This document shows positions 27,435 to 35,337 of a DNA stretch of 64,000 nucleotides, one piece after another (the stretch's first letter is position 1; each line of letters opens with the position of its first letter). Source of the stretch: DUOA01 sp012839095 (lineage in GTDB: Bacteria; Bacillota; Clostridia; Caldicoprobacterales; DTU083); the NCBI GenBank assembly GCA_050951505.1, contig JBMNJE010000011.1, forward strand, positions 372,001 to 436,000, in the 5' to 3' direction. The notes under the pieces were generated by a model that saw only the letters and a list, made by a program, of their open reading frames with translations, was not told the origin of the DNA and did not search any database. The translations under genes and the position numbers were made by a program.

Positions 27435-27803
27435 ATGAAGTCCCTGAAAGAATTGGAAGAAATCAAACAAAGAACTTTGGATTCTGTTAATTTAAGGCAG
27501 GACAGGACAGGGGGAACCCGTGTTGTAGTCGGAATGGGAACCTGCGGCATAGCAGCCGGTGCCCGGCCGGTTCTGCTGGCTTTTCTGGAAGAGATAAAAA
27601 AGAGAAATCTGGGTGATGTTACCGTTGTTCAGACAGGATGCATAGGCGTGTGCAGGCTGGAGCCGATGGTAGAGGTAACCCTTCCGGGTGAAGAAAAAGT
27701 CACCTATGTAAAAATGACTGCGGACAAGGTAAAAAGAGTAGTGGCTGAGCATGTTGTAAACGGCCAGGTGGTCTCTGAATTTACCATTGGTGCCGCAGAA
27801 TAG
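27435..27803 (+). CDS. (2Fe-2S) ferredoxin-domain protein, HndB-like
   Basis: 122 aa. A thioredoxin-like ferredoxin domain with C-G-I-A-A-G-A near residue 35 and T-G-C-I-G-V-C near residue 65, giving the cluster cysteines. It corresponds to HndB, the small electron-carrier subunit of HndABCD NADP-reducing hydrogenases, and resembles the N-terminal domain of the next protein. GGAGGTGCC is upstream of the ATG. The start lies 3 bases after the ATPase stop. Confidence 0.85.
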   Translation: MKSLKELEEIKQRTLDSVNLRQDRTGGTRVVVGMGTCGIAAGARPVLLAFLEEIKKRNLGDVTVVQTGCIGVCRLEPMVEVTLPGEEKVTYVKMTADKVKRVVAEHVVNGQVVSEFTIGAAE

Positions 27804-27833
27804 CAGAGAAAGGGATATAAGGAGGGTTTCAAA

Positions 27834-29630
27834 ATGGAGTTTTATCGTTCCCATGTCCTGATATGCGGAGGAACAGGATGCCATTCTTCCGGTTCCGGAG
27901 AGGTAATGGAAACATTCAAATCCGAACTTGCAAAACACAATCTGGAGAATGAGATAAAGCTGGTTCAAACCGGCTGTTTTGGCTTGTGCGCTGTTGGCCC
28001 CGTAGTAATTGTTTATCCTGAAGGCGCTTTTTACAGCAGGGTCAAAGATGAAGATGTTTCGAGGATCGTTACCGAGCATCTGCTCAAAGGCAGAATAGTT
28101 ACCGATCTTCTCTATCATGACAGCGTTCATGAGGATGAGGCAATAAAGTCCCTCAACGAAGTAGAATTCTATAAAAAACAGATGCGTCTTGCCCTCCGCA
28201 ATTGCGGTGTGATAGATCCGGAAAAGATCGAGGAATATATTGCCTTTGACGGATACAAAGCCCTTGGCAAGGTACTGCTGGAAATGACCCCTGAGGAAAC
28301 AATAAATTTAATCAAGGCCTCGGGCTTGAGAGGCCGGGGTGGCGCCGGTTTCCCCGCCGGTTTAAAATGGGAGTTTACAGCCAAAGCACAGGGCGACAAA
28401 AAGTATGTCTGCTGTAATGCCGACGAGGGAGATCCCGGCGCATTCATGGACAGAAGCATTCTGGAAGGCGACCCTCACAGTGTTTTGGAAGCCATGACCA
28501 TTGCAGGTTATGCAGTCGGAGCTGATCAGGGTTATATCTATGTCAGAGCGGAATACCCGATAGCAGTAAAACGTCTGACTATTGCCATAGCTCAGGCAAG
28601 AGAGGCCGGGCTTTTGGGCAGAAATATATTCGGTACGGATTTCAGCTTTGATATTGAACTGAGATTGGGCGCCGGTGCCTTTGTATGCGGTGAGGAGACG
28701 GCTTTGATGGCTTCCATAGAAGGAATGAGGGGAGAACCAAGACCCAGACCGCCTTTTCCGGCTGTCAAAGGTGTGTTTGGCAAGCCAACCCTGCTGAATA
28801 ATGTTGAAACCTATGCCAATATTCCTCCAATTCTTCTGAACGGGCCGGAATGGTTTCAATCCATTGGAACAGAAAAGAGCAAGGGCACCAAGGTGTTTGC
28901 TCTGGGTGGAAAAATAAACAATACCGGTCTTGTGGAAGTGCCCATGGGCACTACACTGAGGGAAATTATTTATGAAATAGGAGGCGGCATTCCCGATAAT
29001 AAGGAATTCAAAGCTGCACAAACCGGGGGACCATCAGGAGGCTGCATACCGGCGCAGCATCTGGACACTCCTATTGACTATGACTCGCTGACACAGATAG
29101 GTTCCATGATGGGCTCCGGAGGCTTAATAGTCATGGACAATGAAAACTGCATGGTCGATATAGCCAGGTTCTTCCTGGACTTTACCGTGGATGAATCCTG
29201 CGGAAAGTGCCCTCCCTGCCGCATCGGAACAAAACGTATGCTTGAAATACTTGAGCGCATTACCCAGGGTAAGGGAGAAGAAGGCGATATTGAAAAGCTT
29301 CAGGAACTGGGCAGGAGCATAAAATCATCAGCTCTGTGCGGTCTTGGTCAGACTGCCCCTAATCCTGTGCTGAGCACAATCCAATATTTCCGTGAGGAAT
29401 ACGAGGCGCATATTCGCGATAAAAGGTGCCCTGCCGGAGTATGCCAGGCCCTTCTGCAAATAATTATTCAGGCAGAGCTTTGCAAGGGCTGCGGCTTGTG
29501 CATCAAGGCTTGTCCTGTTGATGCAATTTCCGGAGAACGCAGAAGTCCCCATGTAATTGATCAGAGCAAGTGCATCAAGTGTGGAGCCTGCTTGGAGAAA
29601 TGCCCCTTCAAGGCTATTGTGAAGGGATAG
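27834..29630 (+). CDS. hydB: NuoF-like NADH/FMN-binding hydrogenase subunit HydB
   Basis: 598 aa. Domains in order: N-terminal [2Fe-2S] thioredoxin-like domain (about 5-95; T-G-C-H-S-S-G and T-G-C-F-G-L-C), NADH/FMN-binding NuoF core (G-R-G-G-A-G-F-P-A-G near 165 and G-A-G-A-F-V-C-G-E-E-T-A-L near 280), SLBB segment, the C-terminal [4Fe-4S] (S-C-G-K-C-P-P-C-R-I-G), and two ferredoxin [4Fe-4S] sites (CKGCGLCIKACP and CIKCGACLEKCP). It passes electrons between NAD(H) and HydA and is the likely bifurcation module. GGAGGG precedes the ATG. Confidence 0.95.
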   Translation: MEFYRSHVLICGGTGCHSSGSGEVMETFKSELAKHNLENEIKLVQTGCFGLCAVGPVVIVYPEGAFYSRVKDEDVSRIVTEHLLKGRIVTDLLYHDSVHEDEAIKSLNEVEFYKKQMRLALRNCGVIDPEKIEEYIAFDGYKALGKVLLEMTPEETINLIKASGLRGRGGAGFPAGLKWEFTAKAQGDKKYVCCNADEGDPGAFMDRSILEGDPHSVLEAMTIAGYAVGADQGYIYVRAEYPIAVKRLTIAIAQAREAGLLGRNIFGTDFSFDIELRLGAGAFVCGEETALMASIEGMRGEPRPRPPFPAVKGVFGKPTLLNNVETYANIPPILLNGPEWFQSIGTEKSKGTKVFALGGKINNTGLVEVPMGTTLREIIYEIGGGIPDNKEFKAAQTGGPSGGCIPAQHLDTPIDYDSLTQIGSMMGSGGLIVMDNENCMVDIARFFLDFTVDESCGKCPPCRIGTKRMLEILERITQGKGEEGDIEKLQELGRSIKSSALCGLGQTAPNPVLSTIQYFREEYEAHIRDKRCPAGVCQALLQIIIQAELCKGCGLCIKACPVDAISGERRSPHVIDQSKCIKCGACLEKCPFKAIVKG

Positions 29631-29658
29631 AGTTTATACAGAAAAGGGAGTGACAAAG

Positions 29659-31398
29659 ATGGAAATGGTAAAGTTGACCATAGACGGCATCCAGGTGGAA
29701 GTACCGAAGGGAACAACGGTATTGGAAGCAGCCAGGGCTGCCAATATCCAGATTCCCACCTTGTGCTACCTGAAGGGAGTCAATGAAATCGGTGCCTGCC
29801 GTATGTGTCTGGTGGAAGTAAAAGGTGCCAGAAATCTGCAGGCTTCATGTGTATATCCGGCAGCCGACGGAATGGAAGTAAAAACCAACACTGTCTCCAT
29901 AAGAAAAGCAAGAAGAGTAAACTTGGAATTGATTCTGTCCAATCATGATCGAAAATGTCTGACCTGTGTCAGAAGTGAGAATTGTGAACTGCAGGCTCTT
30001 TCCAAACAATTAGGTGTAGACGATATCAGATATGACGGAGAGAGAATTGATTATGCCGTTGATGATTTCTCGACTTCGATAGTACGGGATCCAAACAAAT
30101 GCATTCTGTGCCGCCGCTGTGTCGCCACCTGCAGGGATGTGCAGGGAATTGGTGCCATTGGTGCCACGGAAAGAGGATTCCGTTCCATAGTGGAGCCGGC
30201 TTTTGATAAGAGCATATCTGATGTAAACTGCATAAACTGCGGACAATGTATAGAAGCCTGTCCGGTAGGAGCTTTGAGAGAAAAGGACGACACCGACAGA
30301 GTTTGGGAAGCATTAAGCAATCCGGATCTCCATGTGGTGGTTCAGACGGCTCCGGCTGTGCGTGTTGCCCTGGGTGAGGAGTTTGGCATGCCCATAGGCA
30401 CCCGTGTTACGGGAAAAATGGTTGCAGCTCTTCGCAGACTGGGCTTTGATCGGGTATTTGATACCGATTTTGCTGCAGATCTAACCATTATGGAGGAAGG
30501 TACAGAATTACTGAACAGGTTGCAAAGCGGCGGAAAGCTGCCCCTGATCACCTCCTGCAGTCCCGGCTGGATAAAATACTGCGAGCATAATTATCCTGAA
30601 TTTCTGGATAATCTGTCCACCTGCAAGTCTCCTCATGAGATGATGGGTGCTGTGGTAAAATCATATTATGCTGAGAAAAACAATATGGATCCTGCCAATA
30701 TTTTTGTAGTATCCATTATGCCCTGTACTGCCAAGAAGTTTGAAGCAGCCAGGCCGGAACTGAGCTCAACCGGTCATCCGGATGTTGACGTGGTATTAAC
30801 CACAAGGGAGCTGGCCAGGATGATCAAACAGGCAGGTATAGATTTCATAAAACTGAATGATGAAGACTTTGATCCTACTTTGGGAGACTCTACCGGAGCA
30901 GCTGTTATCTTTGGTACTACCGGTGGTGTTATGGAAGCTGCCTTGCGCACAGTATATGAAATTGTTACAGGCAAGACCTTGGAGAACCTGGAGATTCATG
31001 CTGTCCGTGGCATGGATGGTGTGAAAGAGGTGGAAGTTCCCCTTGGTGATGTAACGATAAAGGCAGCTGTTGCCCATGGAACAGCCAATGCCAAAGCCTT
31101 ACTGGAAAAGGTGAAATCCGGCGAAAAGGAGTATCACTTTATTGAGGTTATGGGCTGCCCCGGCGGATGTGTAACCGGCGGCGGACAACCTATCGTACCG
31201 GCTCAGGTACAAATGGAGATCGATGTACACAAGGCTCGCGCTGCAGCAATCTATGATGAGGACAGAGCGCTGCCTGTACGAAAATCTCATGAAAACGAGT
31301 CTGTTAAAAAAGTCTATGCGGAATACCTGGGTGAGCCCAACAGCCACAAGGCTCATGAACTGCTGCATACCCACTACACACCAAGAAAAAGATACTGA
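29659..31398 (+). CDS. hydA: [FeFe] hydrogenase catalytic subunit HydA/HndD
   Basis: 579 aa. N-terminal [2Fe-2S] domain (LCYLKGVNEIGACRMC), a His-Cys [4Fe-4S] (H-D-R-K-C-L-T-C), two [4Fe-4S] sites (CILCRRCVATC and CINCGQCIEACP), then the H-cluster domain. L1 reads T-S-C-S-P-G-W, L2 M-P-C-T-A-K-K-F-E and L3 G-C-P-G-G-C-V-T-G-G-G. A small-subunit C-terminal domain completes it (VYAEYLGEPNSHKAHELLHT). It reduces protons or oxidises H2. The ATG at 29659 has AAAGGGAG 8 bases upstream; an in-frame GTG at 29650 overlaps that site. Ends in a strong terminator. Confidence 0.96.
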   Translation: MEMVKLTIDGIQVEVPKGTTVLEAARAANIQIPTLCYLKGVNEIGACRMCLVEVKGARNLQASCVYPAADGMEVKTNTVSIRKARRVNLELILSNHDRKCLTCVRSENCELQALSKQLGVDDIRYDGERIDYAVDDFSTSIVRDPNKCILCRRCVATCRDVQGIGAIGATERGFRSIVEPAFDKSISDVNCINCGQCIEACPVGALREKDDTDRVWEALSNPDLHVVVQTAPAVRVALGEEFGMPIGTRVTGKMVAALRRLGFDRVFDTDFAADLTIMEEGTELLNRLQSGGKLPLITSCSPGWIKYCEHNYPEFLDNLSTCKSPHEMMGAVVKSYYAEKNNMDPANIFVVSIMPCTAKKFEAARPELSSTGHPDVDVVLTTRELARMIKQAGIDFIKLNDEDFDPTLGDSTGAAVIFGTTGGVMEAALRTVYEIVTGKTLENLEIHAVRGMDGVKEVEVPLGDVTIKAAVAHGTANAKALLEKVKSGEKEYHFIEVMGCPGGCVTGGGQPIVPAQVQMEIDVHKARAAAIYDEDRALPVRKSHENESVKKVYAEYLGEPNSHKAHELLHTHYTPRKRY

Positions 31399-31411
31399 TA
31401 ATGATACATCA

Positions 31412-31442
31412 AAGAACCGGTTTCAAGCCGGTTCTTTTTTTT
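31412..31442 (+). terminator. Rho-independent terminator of the hydrogenase operon
   Basis: AAGAACCGG (31412-31420), loop of 7, CCGGTTCTT (31428-31436), then T run. Confidence 0.92.
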
Positions 31443-31517
31443 AAGGCAGGTGCCAGGCGGGAACAGTTCGCAAGTGTTCGATAGGGGACGTTTCTCAATT
31501 ATCCTGGACTTGACTAA

Positions 31518-31546
31518 TGGACGCATCAGGAGTCTTTTGCTATACT
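31518..31546 (+). promoter_or_regulatory. Candidate queG promoter
   Basis: Extended -10 TGCTATACT (31538-31546) with TGGACG (31518-31523) 17 bases upstream. Confidence 0.45.
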
Positions 31547-31578
31547 TAGCATATTAGTGTTGTACCGGAGGTGAGAGG

Positions 31579-32673
31579 GTGAAGAAGAGAATCAGGGAAA
31601 GGGCTGTTGAGCTGGGCATTGGGGACGTATCTTTTATGCAGGTGCAGCCTTTGCCTTTATGGGCAGGGGAAGTAGAAAAACGCAAAGTCATGGATCCGGA
31701 TACAGCTGACTATTGGGAATCAAGGGGCTTGGTCAGCGATTGCACGTCAATAATGAAAAATGCAAAAACCGTAATTGCTGCCGTCTACCCTTATAAACCC
31801 TATAAGCTGCCTTTTTCATCAGACCAGGGAAGCTTCAGTGCGCATTATGCGGCATATCCACGGGGAAGAAAAGCTGTCACAGAGCTGGGGAATTTGCTGA
31901 AGGATGAAGGCTATGAGATTCTTATAGACCCTCCGGTTCCGGCTAAGGAAATTGCCTATAGAAGCGGATTGGGAAAATACGGAAAAAACGGATTGATATA
32001 TCACCCAAGCTTCGGCTCTTTCATCACCATACACATTCTCCTGACCAACGCAATAATCGCACCTGATGATGAGAATTGTGGAGAAATCACAGACTGTGGA
32101 AATTGCAGGTTATGCATACAGGCATGTCCTACGCAGGCGATTGCAGGAAATGGCGCAATTCTCGTCAGCAAATGCATGCGTTACCATATGTTTTCATCTG
32201 AGATTATCCCTGTAGAAGTAAGAGAAAGGATGAAGAACCAAATGCTGGGCTGTGAAGACTGTCAGAGGGTTTGTCCCAAAAACCGGGCTGCTGTAAGACA
32301 GGCTTATCAGATGAAAACATCTGAGGAAATTTTCTCAATAAACAAGCTGCTTTCGGGACATGGGACCGGGCTGAAAAAATTATTGACTGCTGCTGAAAAG
32401 CTGATTGGCAAAAACTATGCACGTCCGCAAAAAGTACTGTCCATGGCAGTCATTGCTGCCGGTAATTCCGGTGACCCTGCCTATGTTTCACAGCTGTCTT
32501 TCATCCTTCATCATACACATCCGCCTATTCGGGCCCATAGCGCATGGGCAATAGGCAGGCTGGGAGGTGAATATGCCAAAAAATGCCTGCTGGAGGCTAT
32601 GGAACAGGAACAGGATCCGTATGTCCGGCAGGAGATAAAGGCTGCCTTGCTGACCATTGAAAAATCAGAATAA
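31579..32673 (+). CDS. queG: Epoxyqueuosine reductase-like protein (QueG)
   Basis: 364 aa, GTG start after GGAGGTG. QueG reduces epoxyqueuosine to queuosine in tRNA with cobalamin and two [4Fe-4S] clusters. The cluster motifs are seen as CGNCRLCIQACPTQAI and CEDCQRVCP. A conserved SGLGKYGKNGLIYHPSFGSF segment surrounds the cobalamin site. The C-terminal 80 residues form HEAT-like helices (PPIRAHSAWAIGRLGG). It is somewhat diverged from the best-known QueG proteins, so a related paralogous 4Fe-4S double-cluster protein is possible. Confidence 0.78.
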   Translation: MKKRIRERAVELGIGDVSFMQVQPLPLWAGEVEKRKVMDPDTADYWESRGLVSDCTSIMKNAKTVIAAVYPYKPYKLPFSSDQGSFSAHYAAYPRGRKAVTELGNLLKDEGYEILIDPPVPAKEIAYRSGLGKYGKNGLIYHPSFGSFITIHILLTNAIIAPDDENCGEITDCGNCRLCIQACPTQAIAGNGAILVSKCMRYHMFSSEIIPVEVRERMKNQMLGCEDCQRVCPKNRAAVRQAYQMKTSEEIFSINKLLSGHGTGLKKLLTAAEKLIGKNYARPQKVLSMAVIAAGNSGDPAYVSQLSFILHHTHPPIRAHSAWAIGRLGGEYAKKCLLEAMEQEQDPYVRQEIKAALLTIEKSE

Positions 32674-32813
32674 TACTTAAAAAAGAATAGATTACTGTGC
32701 TTCCTTGTTATTTCCATAACAAAGAGAAGGAATTTGCTGCTTTATGTCGAAATGATACTTCAACGGACTCCAAACTTGGAATTCCCAAATGATCTCAGCA
32801 TGGAGGGAAGGCA

Positions 32814-33260
32814 GTGAAATATTTATTCGATATTGCACAAGAGGAATCCGGGGAAGACAGTCAATGTGAGGAATGTTCCATAAGTGAGCCTTTTGACCAT
32901 AAGGAAAACCTCTATGTAAGCAAAAAGGTATTCTCCAAAATTTCCAGATACCTGGAAAGGATTCCGGAAGCCGTTCGTCACAGTGAAGTTTGTGAAGATG
33001 GCTGGTTCAACAAAAAGGAAAGCTATATCAGGAAACGTCTGAAACACAAAAGGAAGGAAGGAAAGTACTGCCTTGGTATCAGCAACCTGTATCGTAGCTT
33101 CAATGGGAAGCGGATTTCCCGGTATCAACTGTACTGGCTTTACGAAAGGGACGTTTACTACATCAACAAGGGACTTGCCCTGAAATCTGCTGATAAGGTA
33201 ATTCCAACGGATATTGTTTCCAGAATGTTTAGCATCATCAATATAGATTTGGAAGAGTAA
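32814..33260 (+). CDS. Conserved-looking hypothetical protein
   Basis: 148 aa, GTG start 6 bases after GGAGGGAAG. I recognise no family. The N-terminal third is acidic with C-E-E-C; the middle is strongly basic (ESYIRKRLKHKRKEGKYC); the C-terminus is mixed and ends in an isoleucine-rich helix. The good ribosome site, clear terminator and coding-like codon use support a real gene. It lies between queG and the topoisomerase pair, alone in its transcription unit. Nucleic-acid binding is possible from the basic stretch but not shown. Confidence 0.65.
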   Translation: MKYLFDIAQEESGEDSQCEECSISEPFDHKENLYVSKKVFSKISRYLERIPEAVRHSEVCEDGWFNKKESYIRKRLKHKRKEGKYCLGISNLYRSFNGKRISRYQLYWLYERDVYYINKGLALKSADKVIPTDIVSRMFSIINIDLEE

Positions 33261-33264
33261 ATTC

Positions 33265-33292
33265 GGAAAGGATAGCCATCCTTTCCTTTTTT
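33265..33292 (+). terminator. Rho-independent terminator
   Basis: GGAAAGGAT (33265-33273), loop AGCC, ATCCTTTCC (33278-33286), six T. Confidence 0.93.
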
Positions 33293-33302
33293 ATGCAAAA
33301 CT

Positions 33303-33331
33303 TTTCACTGAGGGCAAAAGCATGTTATAAT
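33303..33331 (+). promoter_or_regulatory. Extended -10 promoter of the topoisomerase genes
   Basis: TGTTATAAT (33323-33331) is an extended, perfect -10; TTTCAC (33303-33308) 17 bases upstream is a weak -35. Confidence 0.6.
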
Positions 33332-33387
33332 GAAGAATGGATTAAAGAGCGGAACGTTTGTTCTATAAGGGGAGGACTATAATATTT

Positions 33388-35334
33388 ATGACCAGAACAT
33401 ACGAAGCTAACGACATACAGGTTTTGGAGGGGCTGGATGCCGTAAGAATGCGTCCGGGAATGTATATTGGCTCTACCAGTGCAAGGGGCCTTCATCACTT
33501 ATTATGGGAAATCGTAGACAATGGGATCGATGAAGCGGCCAATGGCTATGCTTCCACTATAGAGGTTGTACTTAACAAAGACAACAGTGTAACTGTTAAA
33601 GACGATGGCAGGGGCATTCCGGTAGGTATACATGACACCATGAAGGTTCCGGGAGTTCAGTTGGTGTTTACCCAGCTGCATGCAGGCGGTAAGTTTAACA
33701 CCAACAACTACAATTACTCGGGAGGGCTTCATGGTGTGGGAGCAGCTGTTGTCAATGCCTTGTCCAGGTGGCTGGAGGCAGAGGTTCATGTGGACGGAAA
33801 AAAATACATGCAGAGATTTGAAAGTTATGAAGAAAAGGGGAAGATTATGGCGGGGAAACCTGTCAGCCAGCTGACTTGTCTTGGTTCTACGGATTTGCAG
33901 GGTACTATGGTTACTTTCCTGCCTGATGATCGAATCTTTGAAAGCATCCAGATGAATAAGGATGTGATATCAAAAAGACTAAAGGAACTGGCCTTTCTGA
34001 ACAAAGGCATTAAAATGATTCTCACCGATAAAAGAACGGAGAAAACCACTTCAGTATCCTTCCATTATACAGGAGGCTTGATTGATTTTGTGGAGTATCT
34101 GAATGAGGATAAATCTGCTATTCATCCTGAAGTTATCTATCTTGAGGGAGAAAGGGATGATATCAGGGCGCAGATAGCCATACAATACACTGATTCCTAC
34201 ACCGAAAGCATTTTTTCCTATGTAAACAGTATTCCTACCAGCGAGGGGGGTACTCACGAAACCGGTTTTAAAACTGCTGTTACCAAAGTGTTGAATGATT
34301 TTGTCCGGAAACAGAATCTATATAAGGGAAAAAACGGCGGGTTGACAGGTGAGGATTTCAGGGAAGGTATGACTGCAGTTATTGCAGTTAATATGCACAA
34401 CATTCAGTTTGAAGGTCAGACCAAAACCAAACTGGGCAATACTGAAGCCCGTGCTGCTTTGGAATCCATTGTTTCAGAGCAACTGCAGAACTATTTTGAG
34501 AACATTGATAATCAACAGACGCTGAAGCTAATACTGGATAAAGCCGTCAATGCTGCCAAGGTACGGGAAGCAGCAAGGAAGGCAAAGGATATAACCCGCA
34601 AGAAAAACAGTCTGGAAGGCGCGCCTTTGGTAGGAAAGCTGGCCAGCTGCACCGGCAGGGATCCTAAAATAAATGAGCTTTTCCTGGTGGAAGGCGACTC
34701 GGCAGGCGGTTCAGCCAAGCAGGGAAGGGACAGGCAGTTTCAAGCCATCCTGCCTCTTCGGGGCAAGCCATTGAATGCCGAAAAAAAACGGTTGGATCAG
34801 GTACTGGCCAATGAAGAATTCCGAACAATAATATCAGCTCTTGGTACCGGTATAGATGAGGATTTTAATATAAGCAACCTAAAATACAACAAGGTAATTA
34901 TACTGGCCGATGCTGATCAGGATGGAGCACATATCCGTGCCATCCTTTTAACCTTTTTCTTCCGTTACATGAAACCCCTGATTACCCATGGTCATATATT
35001 CATCGGCCTGGCTCCCCTTTATAAGGTTTCCAAGGGCAGCAGGACTGAATACGCATACAGCGATGATGAATTGAAAGCAATAGTAAAGAAAATGGGCAAG
35101 GGTTATACTATACAGCGCTATAAGGGCCTGGGGGAAATGAACCCGGAGCAATTGTGGGAAACCACCATGAATCCGGCTAACCGTTCCATAATAGAGGTAA
35201 GCATAGAAGATGCTGCTGAGGCGGAAAAACTGGTTACCATTCTCATGGGTGACAAGATAGATTCCAGGCGGCAGTATATCACCAATTACGCCAATTTTAA
35301 CAAAAAAGACATTTTTCAGGAAATGGGGGTGTAA
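33388..35334 (+). CDS. parE: Type IIA topoisomerase subunit B (ParE/GyrB family)
   Basis: About 648 aa from ATG 33388. ATP site of GHKL type (E-I-V-D-N-G-I-D-E-A near 46 and D-D-G-R-G-I-P-V; G-L-H-G-V-G-A-A-V-V), transducer, and TOPRIM (L-V-E-G-D-S-A-G-G-S near 440 and A-D-A-D-Q-D-G-A-H-I-R). It pairs with the next gene to pass DNA strands. GGAGG is 12 bases before the ATG, wider than normal; a frame back to TTG 33358 has no better signal. Its length and the absence of a gyrA box in the partner's strict form suggest topoisomerase IV, but gyrase cannot be excluded. Confidence 0.88.
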   Translation: MTRTYEANDIQVLEGLDAVRMRPGMYIGSTSARGLHHLLWEIVDNGIDEAANGYASTIEVVLNKDNSVTVKDDGRGIPVGIHDTMKVPGVQLVFTQLHAGGKFNTNNYNYSGGLHGVGAAVVNALSRWLEAEVHVDGKKYMQRFESYEEKGKIMAGKPVSQLTCLGSTDLQGTMVTFLPDDRIFESIQMNKDVISKRLKELAFLNKGIKMILTDKRTEKTTSVSFHYTGGLIDFVEYLNEDKSAIHPEVIYLEGERDDIRAQIAIQYTDSYTESIFSYVNSIPTSEGGTHETGFKTAVTKVLNDFVRKQNLYKGKNGGLTGEDFREGMTAVIAVNMHNIQFEGQTKTKLGNTEARAALESIVSEQLQNYFENIDNQQTLKLILDKAVNAAKVREAARKAKDITRKKNSLEGAPLVGKLASCTGRDPKINELFLVEGDSAGGSAKQGRDRQFQAILPLRGKPLNAEKKRLDQVLANEEFRTIISALGTGIDEDFNISNLKYNKVIILADADQDGAHIRAILLTFFFRYMKPLITHGHIFIGLAPLYKVSKGSRTEYAYSDDELKAIVKKMGKGYTIQRYKGLGEMNPEQLWETTMNPANRSIIEVSIEDAAEAEKLVTILMGDKIDSRRQYITNYANFNKKDIFQEMGV

Positions 35335-35337
35335 CGG

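Noticed and set aside
32701..32732. Hairpin after queG (TTCCTT...AAGGAA with TTGTTAT/ATAACAA) as terminator
   Set aside because: The stem is plausible but no T run follows on the + strand, so termination is not supported.
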